Below, one piece after another: positions 10,556 through 20,296 of a stretch of DNA of 64,000 nucleotides. Position 1 is the stretch's first letter. Every line of letters begins with the position of its first letter. Both the position numbers and the translations under genes were made by a program. The notes below the pieces were generated by a model. That model was not told the origin of the DNA and ran no database searches. It was given only the letters and a program-made list of their open reading frames with translations. This DNA is from Persicaria tinctoria (taxonomy: Eukaryota > Streptophyta > Magnoliopsida > Caryophyllales > Polygonaceae), in the NCBI GenBank assembly GCA_037127255.1, contig JBANSL010000003.1:42399314-42463313 (forward strand), written 5' to 3'.

Positions 10556-11080
10556 AACAAGGGTGAAAACGAGACAATCTCTCTCTAGAATCTTTATCTC
10601 TCTAGAGACAACCTACACCTTTGCGACTCTTTTTAGTTCATCATAGGCTACGTTGGCAAGCCCTGAGTTGTTTGATATGTGGGGATATGAATATTAGTTT
10701 GATATCTGGTATCTTTTTGGAAGTATATTTGATATACTAATAAATTAAGATATATCATTTTCTTTTATTTTTCATTTCCACTTCCTTTTTTCATGTAGCA
10801 AACTCCAACAACTTAATAAATTGGGATATATGGTATCAAACTCATATCCATATATCTTAATATCAATATTAATAGCTTGTCATACTCATATCTTTACATC
10901 AAATATTGATTTCGGTATTAATATCTAATATCTTGATATGAATACCTAACGTGTCATTTTTCTCCAAAAAGTTTTTCTCTAATAGACACAACTCCAACAA
11001 CTTTCTAATTTTGAAGTGCAAATTTAATTTTAGAGAATCTTACAGATTTAGAAAAACATATCTTTTTTTATTCCCACTCC
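10556..11080. other. AT-rich spacer with repeated GATAT runs
   Basis: Nothing coding is supported. 10660-10930 is dense in GATAT/ATATC strings that form weak imperfect inverted pairs, but I found no definite element ends. Confidence 0.4.
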
Positions 11081-11866
11081 AATTAAAATGCCCCGAAATA
11101 TATCCTCAACTTTCAAATGTAATTAAAATATCCCGACCTTTTATGGTAGTAGTAATATATTATCACGAGTTTTTTCACGAGTCAAAAATGCTCACAAGGC
11201 AGCCTGCGTGGATATTTTTACAAGGGTATTCTTGAACAGTGTCTTTATGAAAAACTTAAAGAGCTGGATCGGGTTCATACCCAACACTTTTTCCTCCCTC
11301 GTATCTTATTATGTGGCCGCCTCTTGAATTATCTTCCAGGTCTTCCAGGTATGGTTCCTCTTCAATGCCAGTCTTCCTCCCTCGTGTTCGACTATCTTGA
11401 GCTGTCTCTCTCACATCTTCTTCCCCTTTGATTCGTTCACGGACTTGGCTGGAAAAGTTTTATTTTTCCCATCTTCGGTGTTGTTGTTGTTGTCGGTTTA
11501 GTTTTGTTGTCGGTTTGGTGTTAGGAATAGTTGTGTTCCGTTAATTTGAGGCAATTTTGACCGCATTAGTTGCTTGGTTGAATAAATTTTGTTTTTCGGG
11601 TTTGATTTGTTATTGTTTTGTTTTTTTCCCTAAGGAAATCGTTCAAGAAAACCCAATTTTAGTGTTAATTTGTAAAAAAGGCTTCCACATAAACTGTCTC
11701 GTCAAAAAAAATCCACGTAGGCTGCATTAATGTCAGCATTTTTTACCCGTGAGAAAATATAGAGTAATATATTACCACCACCCTCAAAGGTCGGGATATT
11801 TTTATTACATTTGAAAGTTGATGATATATTTTTACTATACCTCCAAAGGTGGGGGTATTTTAATTA
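11081..11866. mobile_element. Non-autonomous DNA transposon-like element with long inverted repeats
   Basis: About 140 bp at 11081-11216 (AATTAAAATGCCCCGAAATA onward) is the inverted, slightly diverged copy of 11707-11866 (ending GGGGGTATTTTAATT). Shared blocks include AGGTCGGGATATTTTTATTA, CATTTGAAAGTTGA and CCACGTAGGCTGC. The interior of about 490 bp has no convincing coding region. Long inverted termini without a transposase suggest a MULE- or MITE-like non-autonomous element. I could not confirm a target duplication, so the superfamily is uncertain. Confidence 0.7.
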
Positions 11867-12848
11867 GTTTTCTAAAAATTTTATTACACAAAAAAATGCT
11901 TAGAATTATTCAAAATTCTCAAATTAGAAAGTCAATCATAAGTCGATTTTTTTTATCTATGATAAGACCCTAAATTTGGATTTTTTTTTATTTTAATTAA
12001 TTTTACCTTTTTTTTAGTTAGATTCTTATGGCCACTTGTCATTTTTGTAGAAAATCTTTTATAATTTAGGTTTTTATCTATGTCCTAGAAAAAACGATCT
12101 TAAATTTCATACCACCAAAACAACAATAATAACTTTCCAAATGGGAAAGATCGAAAAAAACAAAGCAATCAAATATCCAACTACTTTGTATCACAAGTTC
12201 ACAACCGTATATGGTTTAACAAACTTTCAAACCACAATGGTACAAATGACATTTTTAGAGATGGCAACATAATTAATGGACCCTAAGATAGGGCTGTATA
12301 AATTTTGCAAAATGAAAAATAATAACTAAGGGCTAGAATCCAAAGATGAGCTTGCAAATTAAACCTACCTAACCTTTGCTCCCCTACTCTCCATTCCTTT
12401 TTGTAGATAAAAAGCTTTGGTTGTGTTCGCTCTACCTACCCCACCCCCCACAACCCCTTCACATCTCTCAAATTCTTGCATCAACCCAACATAATTTCCG
12501 ATCCAACCGGAACAATCTAAATCCAACAGATTGATGTGAATTTTTATAAGTCCAAAGTTTATAATAATTAGATGATGCTTTATATTAATTTAATTTGAAT
12601 TAAAATAATCATTTTATGAACCCAACTAAATAATCTTACTTTTAAAATACAGGTTTGACTTACCATTGTTAGAGATGTGAATGAGATCAAAAGTGTACCT
12701 TATCGGAAATTTGAACCTAACAAGTCATAGTATATGAGTCGGTGAGCTACTCATTCTATTGTCAATTGTTTTTAGAATGGAAACTCACTCGGCATGTGAG
12801 CATGTGCACACAACCCCCAGTCATCGGTCTGAGTCGGATTTTGATACT
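11867..12848. other. AT-rich spacer, nothing recognised
   Basis: No gene, RNA gene or element end is supported in this region. Confidence 0.5.
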
Positions 12849-13019
12849 TTATATATAGAGAAAATTTGCGCCGAAGGCGCAAATTTTTGGTCAAATTAAA
12901 AAACCGTCCACGGATTTATTTTTTTTGTTAAAAGGCCACGACCTAAATCCTTGGCCCCCCCTTCCCTAAACCTAGTTCTCTGGAGAAAATAATCGGGCCT
13001 TACTCTTTTCCTCACCGTC

Positions 13020-13360
13020 TCAAAAACACAACCCTGTCTCCCATGGTTTCGCTAGGTTTATCCTCCTTTGCAGTCGGATTTCTCGCCCCAATCCGCCAGA
13101 TTCCATGGCCGCCAGATCCGCTTCCTCCATGGCCGCCAGATCCGCTTCCGGTGAGGTGCCGACGGACAGTGGATCTCCCCCGTTTTCGATTGGATCTCCA
13201 GGGCGATTGGATCGCTGCCGATGACTGAAGGCGATGAAGGCGAAGACGATGGCGATCCGGGCCGAAGAGGATGCCGCCGCCATCTTCCTTCTGGTGAAGC
13301 TCGTTGGTGGACTTGCTGAAATCGACGGTACTGGACTAGTTCATCAGATAAACTCATCTC
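13020..13360. other. GC-rich gene-like segment, possible captured fragment
   Basis: This 340-bp patch is much richer in G+C than its surroundings. Both strands have short open frames, the plus one from ATG at 13043 and overlapping minus ones, and neither resembles a known domain to me. It contains a 22-bp direct repeat around CCATGGCCGCCAGATCCGCT (13103 and 13125). It resembles a first exon or 5' UTR carried by the surrounding candidate element. No function can be given. Confidence 0.3.
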
Positions 13361-13865
13361 CCTCCACCATTCAATCTTCTTTTCTTCCTACGAGAGCTTT
13401 GCTGTCATAGACTCATAGGTGTGGTGCTGGTTGCTGCGTTTGCCAATCTTGGAGCAATAGCTTTGTTTGTACTGTACTATTGTGTTGGGATTTTTAATTA
13501 GCATTTGCATTGATTCATACTTGTGTTGGGATTTTTAATCTAGATTACATTTACATTGATTTCAGCATTTTTGAGAATTTGAATTTGTTAATAATTAGCA
13601 TTTTTAATCTATACATGAAGGCCTTGTGTGGGGAGAAATGTTAGTTGTTGATAAAGATGAAGTGTTAATTAGATATAGTTCCAAGGTAACGAGTCTTTTG
13701 CCGATGATCTGTTTTGTGTGGGGAGAAATGTTAGTAGCTGATCTGTTATTTGTGAATTTGTGGTTAGTTTGGTATTGCGATTGAGTTTGCTTTGTTGAAA
13801 GTTTAAATATTGGCAATTTCAGCATATTTTTTTGCCTTGCTGAAACTTTTAGATAGCTTATTAGC

Positions 13866-14314
13866 TTCTTGATTTTTTGTGTGATCTGAAATGCTGAAAT
13901 CGGGGTTTCAGCAACAATTTCAGCATCAACAACGTTGCTGAAATCAGGGTTTCAGCATCAACAACGTTGCTGAAATCGGGGTTTTGCAAATATGGAGAGG
14001 GTGGGAGCTTTTTTCCTTATAAGGTCCAAAAATTAGGACATTCTAGTAATCACCCCAGAAAAAAATTGAAACTGGATTGCTGAAACCGTATGTGTTGAAA
14101 CAAGAGTTTCAGCAATTCCGTTTTAGCAACGCAAAAAAAATAAACTGGAAAAAAAACTAAAAACAGGGGTTGCTGAAACAGAAGTTTCAGCAATTCCGTT
14201 TCAGCAACATTGGAAATGCGATATTAAAAAAAAAAAAAAAACAAGGATTGCTGAAACCGTATGTGTTGAAAAAGAAGTTTCAGCAATTCCGTTTCAGCAA
14301 CTTTGGAAACGCGA

Positions 14315-14356
<42 letters not shown>

Positions 14357-14400
14357 GGAAAAAAAAAAAAAAAAACCTTGCTGAAACTTGATGAGGCGGG
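13866..14400. repeat. Tandem array of TTGCTGAAAC hairpin-forming units
   Basis: TTGCTGAAA and its complement TTTCAGCAA alternate many times. Early units read CAACGTTGCTGAAATC and later, longer ones carry GTTTCAGCAATTCCGTTT (near 14108, 14185 and 14276). Units end in A-rich tracts that lengthen to the right. Confidence 0.75.
14315..14354. repeat. Poly(A) run
   Basis: About 40 uninterrupted A residues, followed after CTGG by a second A run near 14359-14375. It follows the hairpin array and may mark a retroposed segment or slippage. Confidence 0.9.
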
Positions 14401-14834
14401 AGGGGGGCACAGGGGCCAAGGGGGGCGGTGGACATTTTCCAAATTTGGAGGAGGTGGGAGTCTTTTTCCTAATAAGACCCAAATTTTAGGACATTCTAGT
14501 AATCACCCCTTATATATAAGTGAGCTAAATTAAGAATCCAACTGTACGAGAATCTTCTCCCTAGGACCCTAGCTTAGAACTCGATCTGGAAATCTCGAAT
14601 TCGATTATAGAGATAATTTATTTGTAAAATTTGTGGATCGATCCTGAACTAGTGAAGCTGTAAGTTGCAAGTCGACAACGATTGTATGTCCCACTCGTTT
14701 AAAAACTATACACTCACACCCCTACTCTCTCTTATTTATACCACTCAACAAGCCTACACCCACACCCACACCTCACTCACTTTGCTTGGTTACTAAAGAA
14801 CTCTCTCAAGTACGGTGAGTGTGAAACATATTGC

Positions 14835-14840
14835 TATAAA
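14835..14840 (+). promoter_or_regulatory. Probable TATA box of the BIG GRAIN 1-like gene
   Basis: GCTATAAAAGTGG lies 93-98 bp before the start codon, a normal spacing for a short plant 5' UTR. A second TATTTATA at about 14733 is an alternative. Confidence 0.55.
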
Positions 14841-14932
14841 AGTGGCCCTTTCTCCCAAAATTCTACACCACAAACACAAACCCCCACCTTATAATTAACA
14901 CACTCGATCTCCTCCAAAACCCGAAACCCCAT

Positions 14933-15865
14933 ATGTCTAGTGCACCGGAATTCTCCCTCCCGGACAAGGCACGACGAAGGTCATCGTCCTGTCACAGGAG
15001 GACGGACTCAGGTGAGCTTGACGTCTTCGAAGCCGAGCGCTACTTCTCCGCATCCTCGGAAAGCCTCCCACAAAAGATTGGGACGATGAGCACAAGGCAG
15101 TTGGGGAGCTGGAGACAAGGCAGGGCAAGCCTAGACATGCCGATGATGATGAGACACACCCCACAACCACAAGAGATCCTCTTAGACACCATCAATACCC
15201 CGATAGACAAGAAGAAACACAAGCAACCAAGCTCCCCCGGCGGCAAGCTAGCTAGCTTCTTCAACTCCCTCATAAACCAAACCGTCTCCAAGAAGAAGAA
15301 GCCATCATCCAAGACCAAGTCCGTCAAAGACATGGTTGATGATCAGGATAGCCCCGGTGGATGGAGGAGAAGGCGGCGAAGCAGCATCAGCCACATGAGC
15401 CCAAGCACCACAACCACTAGATCAACTTCGAAAACAACGACTGAGAGTGAGGTTGATGCCAAGTCAATCAAGTCTTGTAATTCGAGCCTTGCTTCAGGTT
15501 TCCGAACCCCTCCTCCTTACATGATCAACTTGCCAATCAAGCCATACAAGGAGTTGAAGGCTGCAAGCTCCCCTTCAGAGAAGCAGTACTACTCGGCACC
15601 CAAGGTAATTTCGGAGAAGAGGATGAATTGGGTGGAGAGGATCAACCCGGAAGCCGCCAAGGAGAGTAGGGATTTCAGGAGATTCATGGAAGAGGATGGA
15701 GCTGAAAGCGATTCGAGTTCGGATCTTTTTGAGCTGCAGTTGAATCAGCAACATAAATTGGGGTATTGTGCTAGTGATTTGCCGGTATATGAGAGCACCC
15801 ATATGGATGCAGTCAAGATTTCGTCTGGAACTCCTATCACCATTAATGGACCCTTCAGAAATTGA
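14933..15865 (+). CDS. BG1-like: BIG GRAIN 1-like protein (single exon)
   Basis: A 310-residue, uninterrupted, intron-less frame. Diagnostic family segments are SGELDVFEAERYFS (residues 26-39), GGKLASFFNSL (103-113), the acidic SDSSSDLFEL (259-268) and DLPVYESTHMDA (282-293). The intervening sequence is low-complexity and rich in Ser, Lys and Arg, including the basic patch WRRRRRS. BIG GRAIN 1 of rice and its plant relatives are plasma-membrane-associated proteins that promote auxin transport and response and affect organ size. No transmembrane helix or signal peptide is visible here. The ATG at 14933 is the first in frame, and the short N-terminus before SGELDVFEA resembles the shorter 'BG1-like E' type. 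The subtype is inferred. This is the only clearly intact non-transposon gene in the window. Confidence 0.85.
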   Translation: MSSAPEFSLPDKARRRSSSCHRRTDSGELDVFEAERYFSASSESLPQKIGTMSTRQLGSWRQGRASLDMPMMMRHTPQPQEILLDTINTPIDKKKHKQPSSPGGKLASFFNSLINQTVSKKKKPSSKTKSVKDMVDDQDSPGGWRRRRRSSISHMSPSTTTTRSTSKTTTESEVDAKSIKSCNSSLASGFRTPPPYMINLPIKPYKELKAASSPSEKQYYSAPKVISEKRMNWVERINPEAAKESRDFRRFMEEDGAESDSSSDLFELQLNQQHKLGYCASDLPVYESTHMDAVKISSGTPITINGPFRN

Positions 15866-17462
15866 TGATCAAGGTTTTTACTTTTCTTCTTTCTTTTGGG
15901 ATATGATGGGGATTTTCTGTGATGTTTTTTTTATGCATGAATGCTTGTGAGGAAGATTATGTGACCAAAATCTTAGCTTTTTCTTTTTAAATTTTCTCAC
16001 CGTGCTTAACTTCAAAATCTTTTTGAATTGAAATCAGTGATAGTACAATATTGGCATAAAAGAGACCGCTGCAAAGTCGAACGCGCGTTTTCTCACAAAT
16101 TTTAAAGATATGTGATGAAGATAGATCCGAGTACGTTTGTTTTTTTTTTTTAAATTTATGCTGTAAAAATGCTACATGATGTCATGTCAGCAACCCATGC
16201 TTGCTTGTCCATTTGCAGGACACAAATATTTTTAAAACCCACCCCATTAAAAAAGGAGTTACGGGGTAGGGGCCGGGAAATTTGCTGTTATTGTTGGACT
16301 TGGACGAGTAATTAGTGGCAATTAAAGCTGAAAATTGTTGTTGATAAGAAACCATCATCATGTACATACTGTGAAAAGGTTGCTAGCTTGTAAAGGTAAT
16401 GAGTTGAGTGATGATTAATGATAGTGTAATGTTGAGCTACAAACCGGGTTTCTTTATGTGTTTGTTAGAAAGACACGTGCTTAGCACCTGATCGATCTTA
16501 CCGGCTATATAAAGCCATCCCCTTCCTCTTGTAAATCATCGATTGAATTTGAGTTTGTTACATTCAACCGAAATTCAAAGCTTCAATGCATTGTTTTCAT
16601 GGTTTTCTTCCTCTAGATTGTTCTTTCTTCTGCTAATCACAGGAATTCAATCTTGAATTCTGAAAATGCTGTTTAGACTTTCGATGACAAGGACACAAGG
16701 TACAATCTCTCCAAGTTGTAGAGATGAGGAAATGGCGATTGCCATTAGGTGTGCTGTGTGCAAAGGTCATGAATCCCCATTCCCTGATCCCCATATTATC
16801 ATATCTGAATCTGAACTTCAAAGGGGAAAAAAAGGCATGTTCCTCCCAAAGAGACACTCCCTACTTTTGACTTTTGACTTTTGACTTTTGACATTTCGCA
16901 CTATTTGTGTTGCTCATGCCTCCACGTCTCCGCCATCTTAAGCTCGTTTATGCAGCGCGTGCTATCTCACCAACTGATAACCATCAACTTGATTTTTCTG
17001 ATGAATTTTAGTCCATGGACGACGAGATTAATCGCCATTATCTGAATGTATCCGATTCTCTGATGCTTTCGAGATCGATACCTGGTCGATGTCGATTTAG
17101 GGCATTTGGAATCTCAGTTCATATATAATCTAATATGTAAAAACTGAGCTGCAGCTTGTATTCATTTAAAGAACGTGAATTTGAATGAAATTGAAGGTCT
17201 ATATTTTGATTGCCTCTTTAGCTGATTGCGAGTTTAAATAGTGGGGTTTCTCTGAAACAGCGACAAGAATCGTACATGAAGACTCTTGTAATCGAAATGA
17301 GGATGTTTTGAATGATGAAGATGGGATCCTAAATGGTTTGTTTAGCGATAGATTTAACGAGGGGTTACAATTGTAGCATTGGAGGCTTTGTGCAGTCCGA
17401 GCTATACTTAAGTCTCGTGTGAAGGCGAGATGTCCAATTCATCCTGATCTTGAATTTCCTGC
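15866..17462. other. 3' region and intergenic spacer, no supported gene
   Basis: The first few hundred bases are probably the 3' UTR and terminator region of the BIG GRAIN 1-like gene. A 72-codon plus frame at 16666-16884 has no recognisable domain and I do not call it. The GAGATCGATACC near 17087 is a single stray resemblance to the Athila motif. Confidence 0.4.
16864..16891 (+). repeat. (CTTTTGA)4 minisatellite with TTGAC cores
   Basis: Four perfect 7-bp units. Each junction creates TTTTGAC, which contains the TTGAC core bound by WRKY factors. With no called gene downstream, a regulatory role is only speculation. Confidence 0.7.
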
Positions 17463-17717
17463 TTGGCTGTCGTGTCAACCTTGAGTTCATTCGGTCCGTT
17501 TTGTGTACTTGATGATGGGCCACAAGACACATTGGTCGTTTACGCCCCAGAAGCTTCCAAGTCACAGTACTGGGGCAGAAAGAATCCAGTTACCTTCATT
17601 TGCCGCCATTACGACAGGCTATTGACAGTAAGAAAGATGGGCATACGAATAGGAATAGCTCCCTTTGATTTCTCTGGAGAGTCCGGATCATTCTTCCCCA
17701 TTCTGTCACTTGCTTGA
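17463..17717 (+). CDS. Hypothetical short ORF, function unknown
   Basis: An 84-codon frame containing LDDGPQDTLVVYAPEA and WGRKNPVTFICRHYDRLL. Composition looks protein-like, but I recognise no domain. It ends just before a direct duplication (about 17723-17815), and a second frame of similar character starts at 17809 in another phase. Both may be remnants of one gene or element broken by the duplication. Chance is possible. Confidence 0.25.
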   Translation: MAVVSTLSSFGPFCVLDDGPQDTLVVYAPEASKSQYWGRKNPVTFICRHYDRLLTVRKMGIRIGIAPFDFSGESGSFFPILSLA

Positions 17718-17722
17718 GGCTC

Positions 17723-17813
17723 CTATCCACAAGCGTGGGACATTTACAGGCAAGTCCACTGGTCTCACTATGAGAAGGAGGACCTATCCACAGGTGTGGG
17801 ACATTTAGTTGGC
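17723..17813. repeat. About 24-bp direct repeat, CCTATCCACA...TGGGACATTTA
   Basis: CTATCCACAAGCGTGGGACA near 17725 recurs as CTATCCACAGGTGTGGGACA near 17788. The two copies separate the unrecognised open frames on either side. Confidence 0.75.
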
Positions 17814-18090
17814 TATATATGTCGATGATGAGGCGACTCTGGCTGCTCTTCCTGCTCTGCGAGGTATACCGGCTGGGCAGACAGCTGATTCGCCTGGTCG
17901 CCCAGTAGGCCTCGCTTACCGGGTGAATTGCTTCAGGATCCAACTTGCAGTTGGTGCTAACCCAAGGGAAGTGTATGTGGTTGGGCGCGGGATGGAGAAT
18001 GCATCCCAGTTCATCTTTGCCAGCGAGGTTTCAACGGAAGACATGGAGGGTATTCTGACATACAGGGTCATACGTGCAGGTACAACTTAG
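17809..18090 (+). CDS. Hypothetical ORF, function unknown
   Basis: A 93-codon frame with an ordered protein-like stretch: LAYRVNCFRIQLAVGANPRE, VYVVGRGMENASQFIFASEV, EGILTYRVI. No signal peptide, membrane helix or known motif is seen. The start is uncertain because the frame opens in the repeat region, and the coding part may be an exon. It could be a host gene fragment or an old element. Confidence 0.3.
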   Translation: MAIYVDDEATLAALPALRGIPAGQTADSPGRPVGLAYRVNCFRIQLAVGANPREVYVVGRGMENASQFIFASEVSTEDMEGILTYRVIRAGTT

Positions 18091-19629
18091 TTGGTTTATA
18101 CATCAAATCTAATGTGCAAATCGCGGGGAATAGCCCAATTTTGAAACCATGGGTGGCACTGCTTTTATTTATCTTCTAATGTACTCAGTAACATTGCCAA
18201 GCATTCCGATTTTGATCATTGCAAGCCTCATTTGCTTTCGTGTTTCTTCCGTATAATCTCAATTTCAGCTTCATCTTCTAGAAATCATCCTGCAAGTAGA
18301 AGTTTAAAAAAATGAAACTATATGAATTGATTATCCATGGTGATGAGACAACAGAGCAACCCTGTTGACAGTTCGACACCACACAGTGGCCTAACCAAGT
18401 GACGAGACATCTTTTCTCAGGGCACCACTCTCCCTTGTTTTCTGTGGACTAGCCAAGCAAGTAGACTACAATCGGTGTCATTGTGATGCTCAATCTCGCC
18501 TGATCCATCGGGCAATGGAATAAAAAACCAATGCTACTATGTTCCCGGAGTCGGGAGTATCATCTGGGTCGAACATAGATGCATTATACATCATACTCCG
18601 TATTGTACATCGTTGGGATTTTCGCAATGGATGATCTGAATTCACCTTTATGAAAGAACAAAATGTTAGCTAAGTATCCGTAGTTAAAGACAACTTACAG
18701 CTTGTTGTCTGATTAAAAAAAAAGAAAAACTTTAATCTTGTTGTTAGGATTTTTTGCAATGGATGATTGGCTATTTGGCTCTATATTAAACTAACCGATT
18801 AGATCCGGAATAAAGCCGTTGTTGTACTATAAATATTCCATCATGTCACGTTGGTTTACCCGCGTTCGATCCCTAGCAGCGGCGCACATATTTTTTTTTA
18901 TGGTGAAGTTAATTCATTTTCTGCAAATCACTTTTGGGCTTGGTTACAACTGAGGACCTTGTGCCACAAAAAACAATTTGAAAAATAAAAAATTTGATGC
19001 AACAATCCAACATAGTTTTTATGTCTTAATGTCAAAATCATGTCTACATTCAATTAAAATTGCACACTCAGGTAACCAAGTGCATGATGAAGTAACCTTG
19101 CTGTCACGGAAGTCGTATGATATAGTTTTCAACTTCTTTCAGGGGAATCAAATGATGCCCAAAGCATTGAACTTAGTCCTAATTTGACACTAAAACAGCT
19201 TTCTCACATGCTATCTTCTTGATGTTGTTAGCGTAGGAAAAGACGCATAGCAAGCATTCAAAGTCGCTGATGACAACCTTTTGCATTGGGTCCTGCGTCC
19301 CTCATAAGTCTAATTGCTCAATCACATACTATCTTCTTGATGTTGTGAGCTACCATTTGCGATTTTGCGGTATATTATAAGGTTGAGATCCATCACAAGG
19401 GAAATCGAAAACTTCCTTTCTATGCACATTGCATAACATCTAGAAAGATGAAGAACGAGGCATGGAACCAGTCATTACCGTATCGACTATTTGTCGACCT
19501 TTACAACACAAATGAATTGAAACTAAACAAGACAAAAGGGAAGGCTTTTGAGACGCCTAAAACCTAGCAGCTTAATCCTAGATGCTTAAAGCAGCGTGCT
19601 TGTCTAGAAACCAAACCAACTTCCCATTG
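18091..19629. other. AT-rich spacer with small duplications
   Basis: No gene is supported. Two local duplications are visible: GGATTTT(T)CGCAATGGATGA at about 18616 and 18749, and ATCTTCTTGATGTTGT at about 19212 and 19330. The further exons expected for the 6-phosphogluconolactonase gene are not found here. Confidence 0.45.
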
Positions 19630-19805
19630 GCTGGTGTCTGAGGCGTTGATGGTCCGCGTCCTCACCAGCTGATAGATTGAAAACTCGCAGTCACTGGCAG
19701 CGTCTTCTACTGACAACGAGTCGTTGATTGAGTGCACATGGCTTGGGATGATTAGTACCTGAAATGACCGTTTAAAGCATAACCAAGGTTAAATTAATAA
19801 CCAAC

Positions 19806-20274
19806 TGTTGGGAAAAATCGGGTTTTCCCTCTTCGTAGGATTAAGATGGGCAAGACTCACTTTTGTATGAAAGTGGAACTTATATTATATAGTGAAAACT
19901 TTACAAGGATGTAACTCTCACTATATAATTTTGTGGCTAACTCACACTAACTCTTACTAGGCTTGATCTCTCTACACTTGCTCTCACTTGAATTGCTTTG
20001 CTTGTGTTTTTCTTGGATGCTTTGGATGATGCTCCATGGGGCTATTTATAGCCTTGCATCCACAATTCTAGAGTGAAGATATTTCACTTGATAATTCTAG
20101 ACTCCTCCTCCCTAGATTGTTCTAGACTAATCAAGGGGATTCTTTGTAAGAATAATCTAGAGACCTCTCCAACATTCTTGGTCTTGGTCCATGCACAACA
20201 ACAACTAATTGGGCTAATGATCCTTTGACCCATAAATTATTAGGCTTTATAGTGATTAAGGAGGGAACCCAACA
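19806..20274 (-). repeat. 3' LTR of copia element
   Basis: 469 bp, TGTTGGGAAAAATCGG to GGGAACCCAACA, apparently the same as the 5' LTR. Confidence 0.96.
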
Positions 20275-20289
20275 AATCTCCCCCTTCCT
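20275..20289 (-). promoter_or_regulatory. Polypurine tract of copia element
   Basis: The minus strand reads GGAAGGGGGAGATT directly before TGTTGGG of the 3' LTR. Confidence 0.85.
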
Positions 20290-20296
20290 GACTTAA

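Larger units (their letters stand above)
12858..14509. mobile_element. Candidate 1.65-kb element with 9-bp flanking repeat TTATATATA
   Basis: TTATATATA occurs at 12849-12857 and 14510-14518, immediately outside a compositionally distinct block. The block holds a GC-rich gene-like segment, a tandem array and a poly(A) run. A 9-bp duplication would fit a Mutator-type insertion, but the ends are not clear inverted repeats and TA-rich words are common, so this is a tentative call. Confidence 0.35.

Noticed and set aside
14170..14482. Lys- or Phe-rich open frames around the poly(A) run
   Set aside because: They are translations of homopolymer and hairpin repeats, not proteins.
16666..16884. 72-codon plus-strand frame as a host gene
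   Set aside because: No domain is recognised, it ends in the CTTTTGA minisatellite and has no supported promoter or splice structure.
17080..17100. A TCGAGATCGA copy outside the Athila elements, as evidence of host use of the motif
   Set aside because: Only a single isolated occurrence, consistent with chance.
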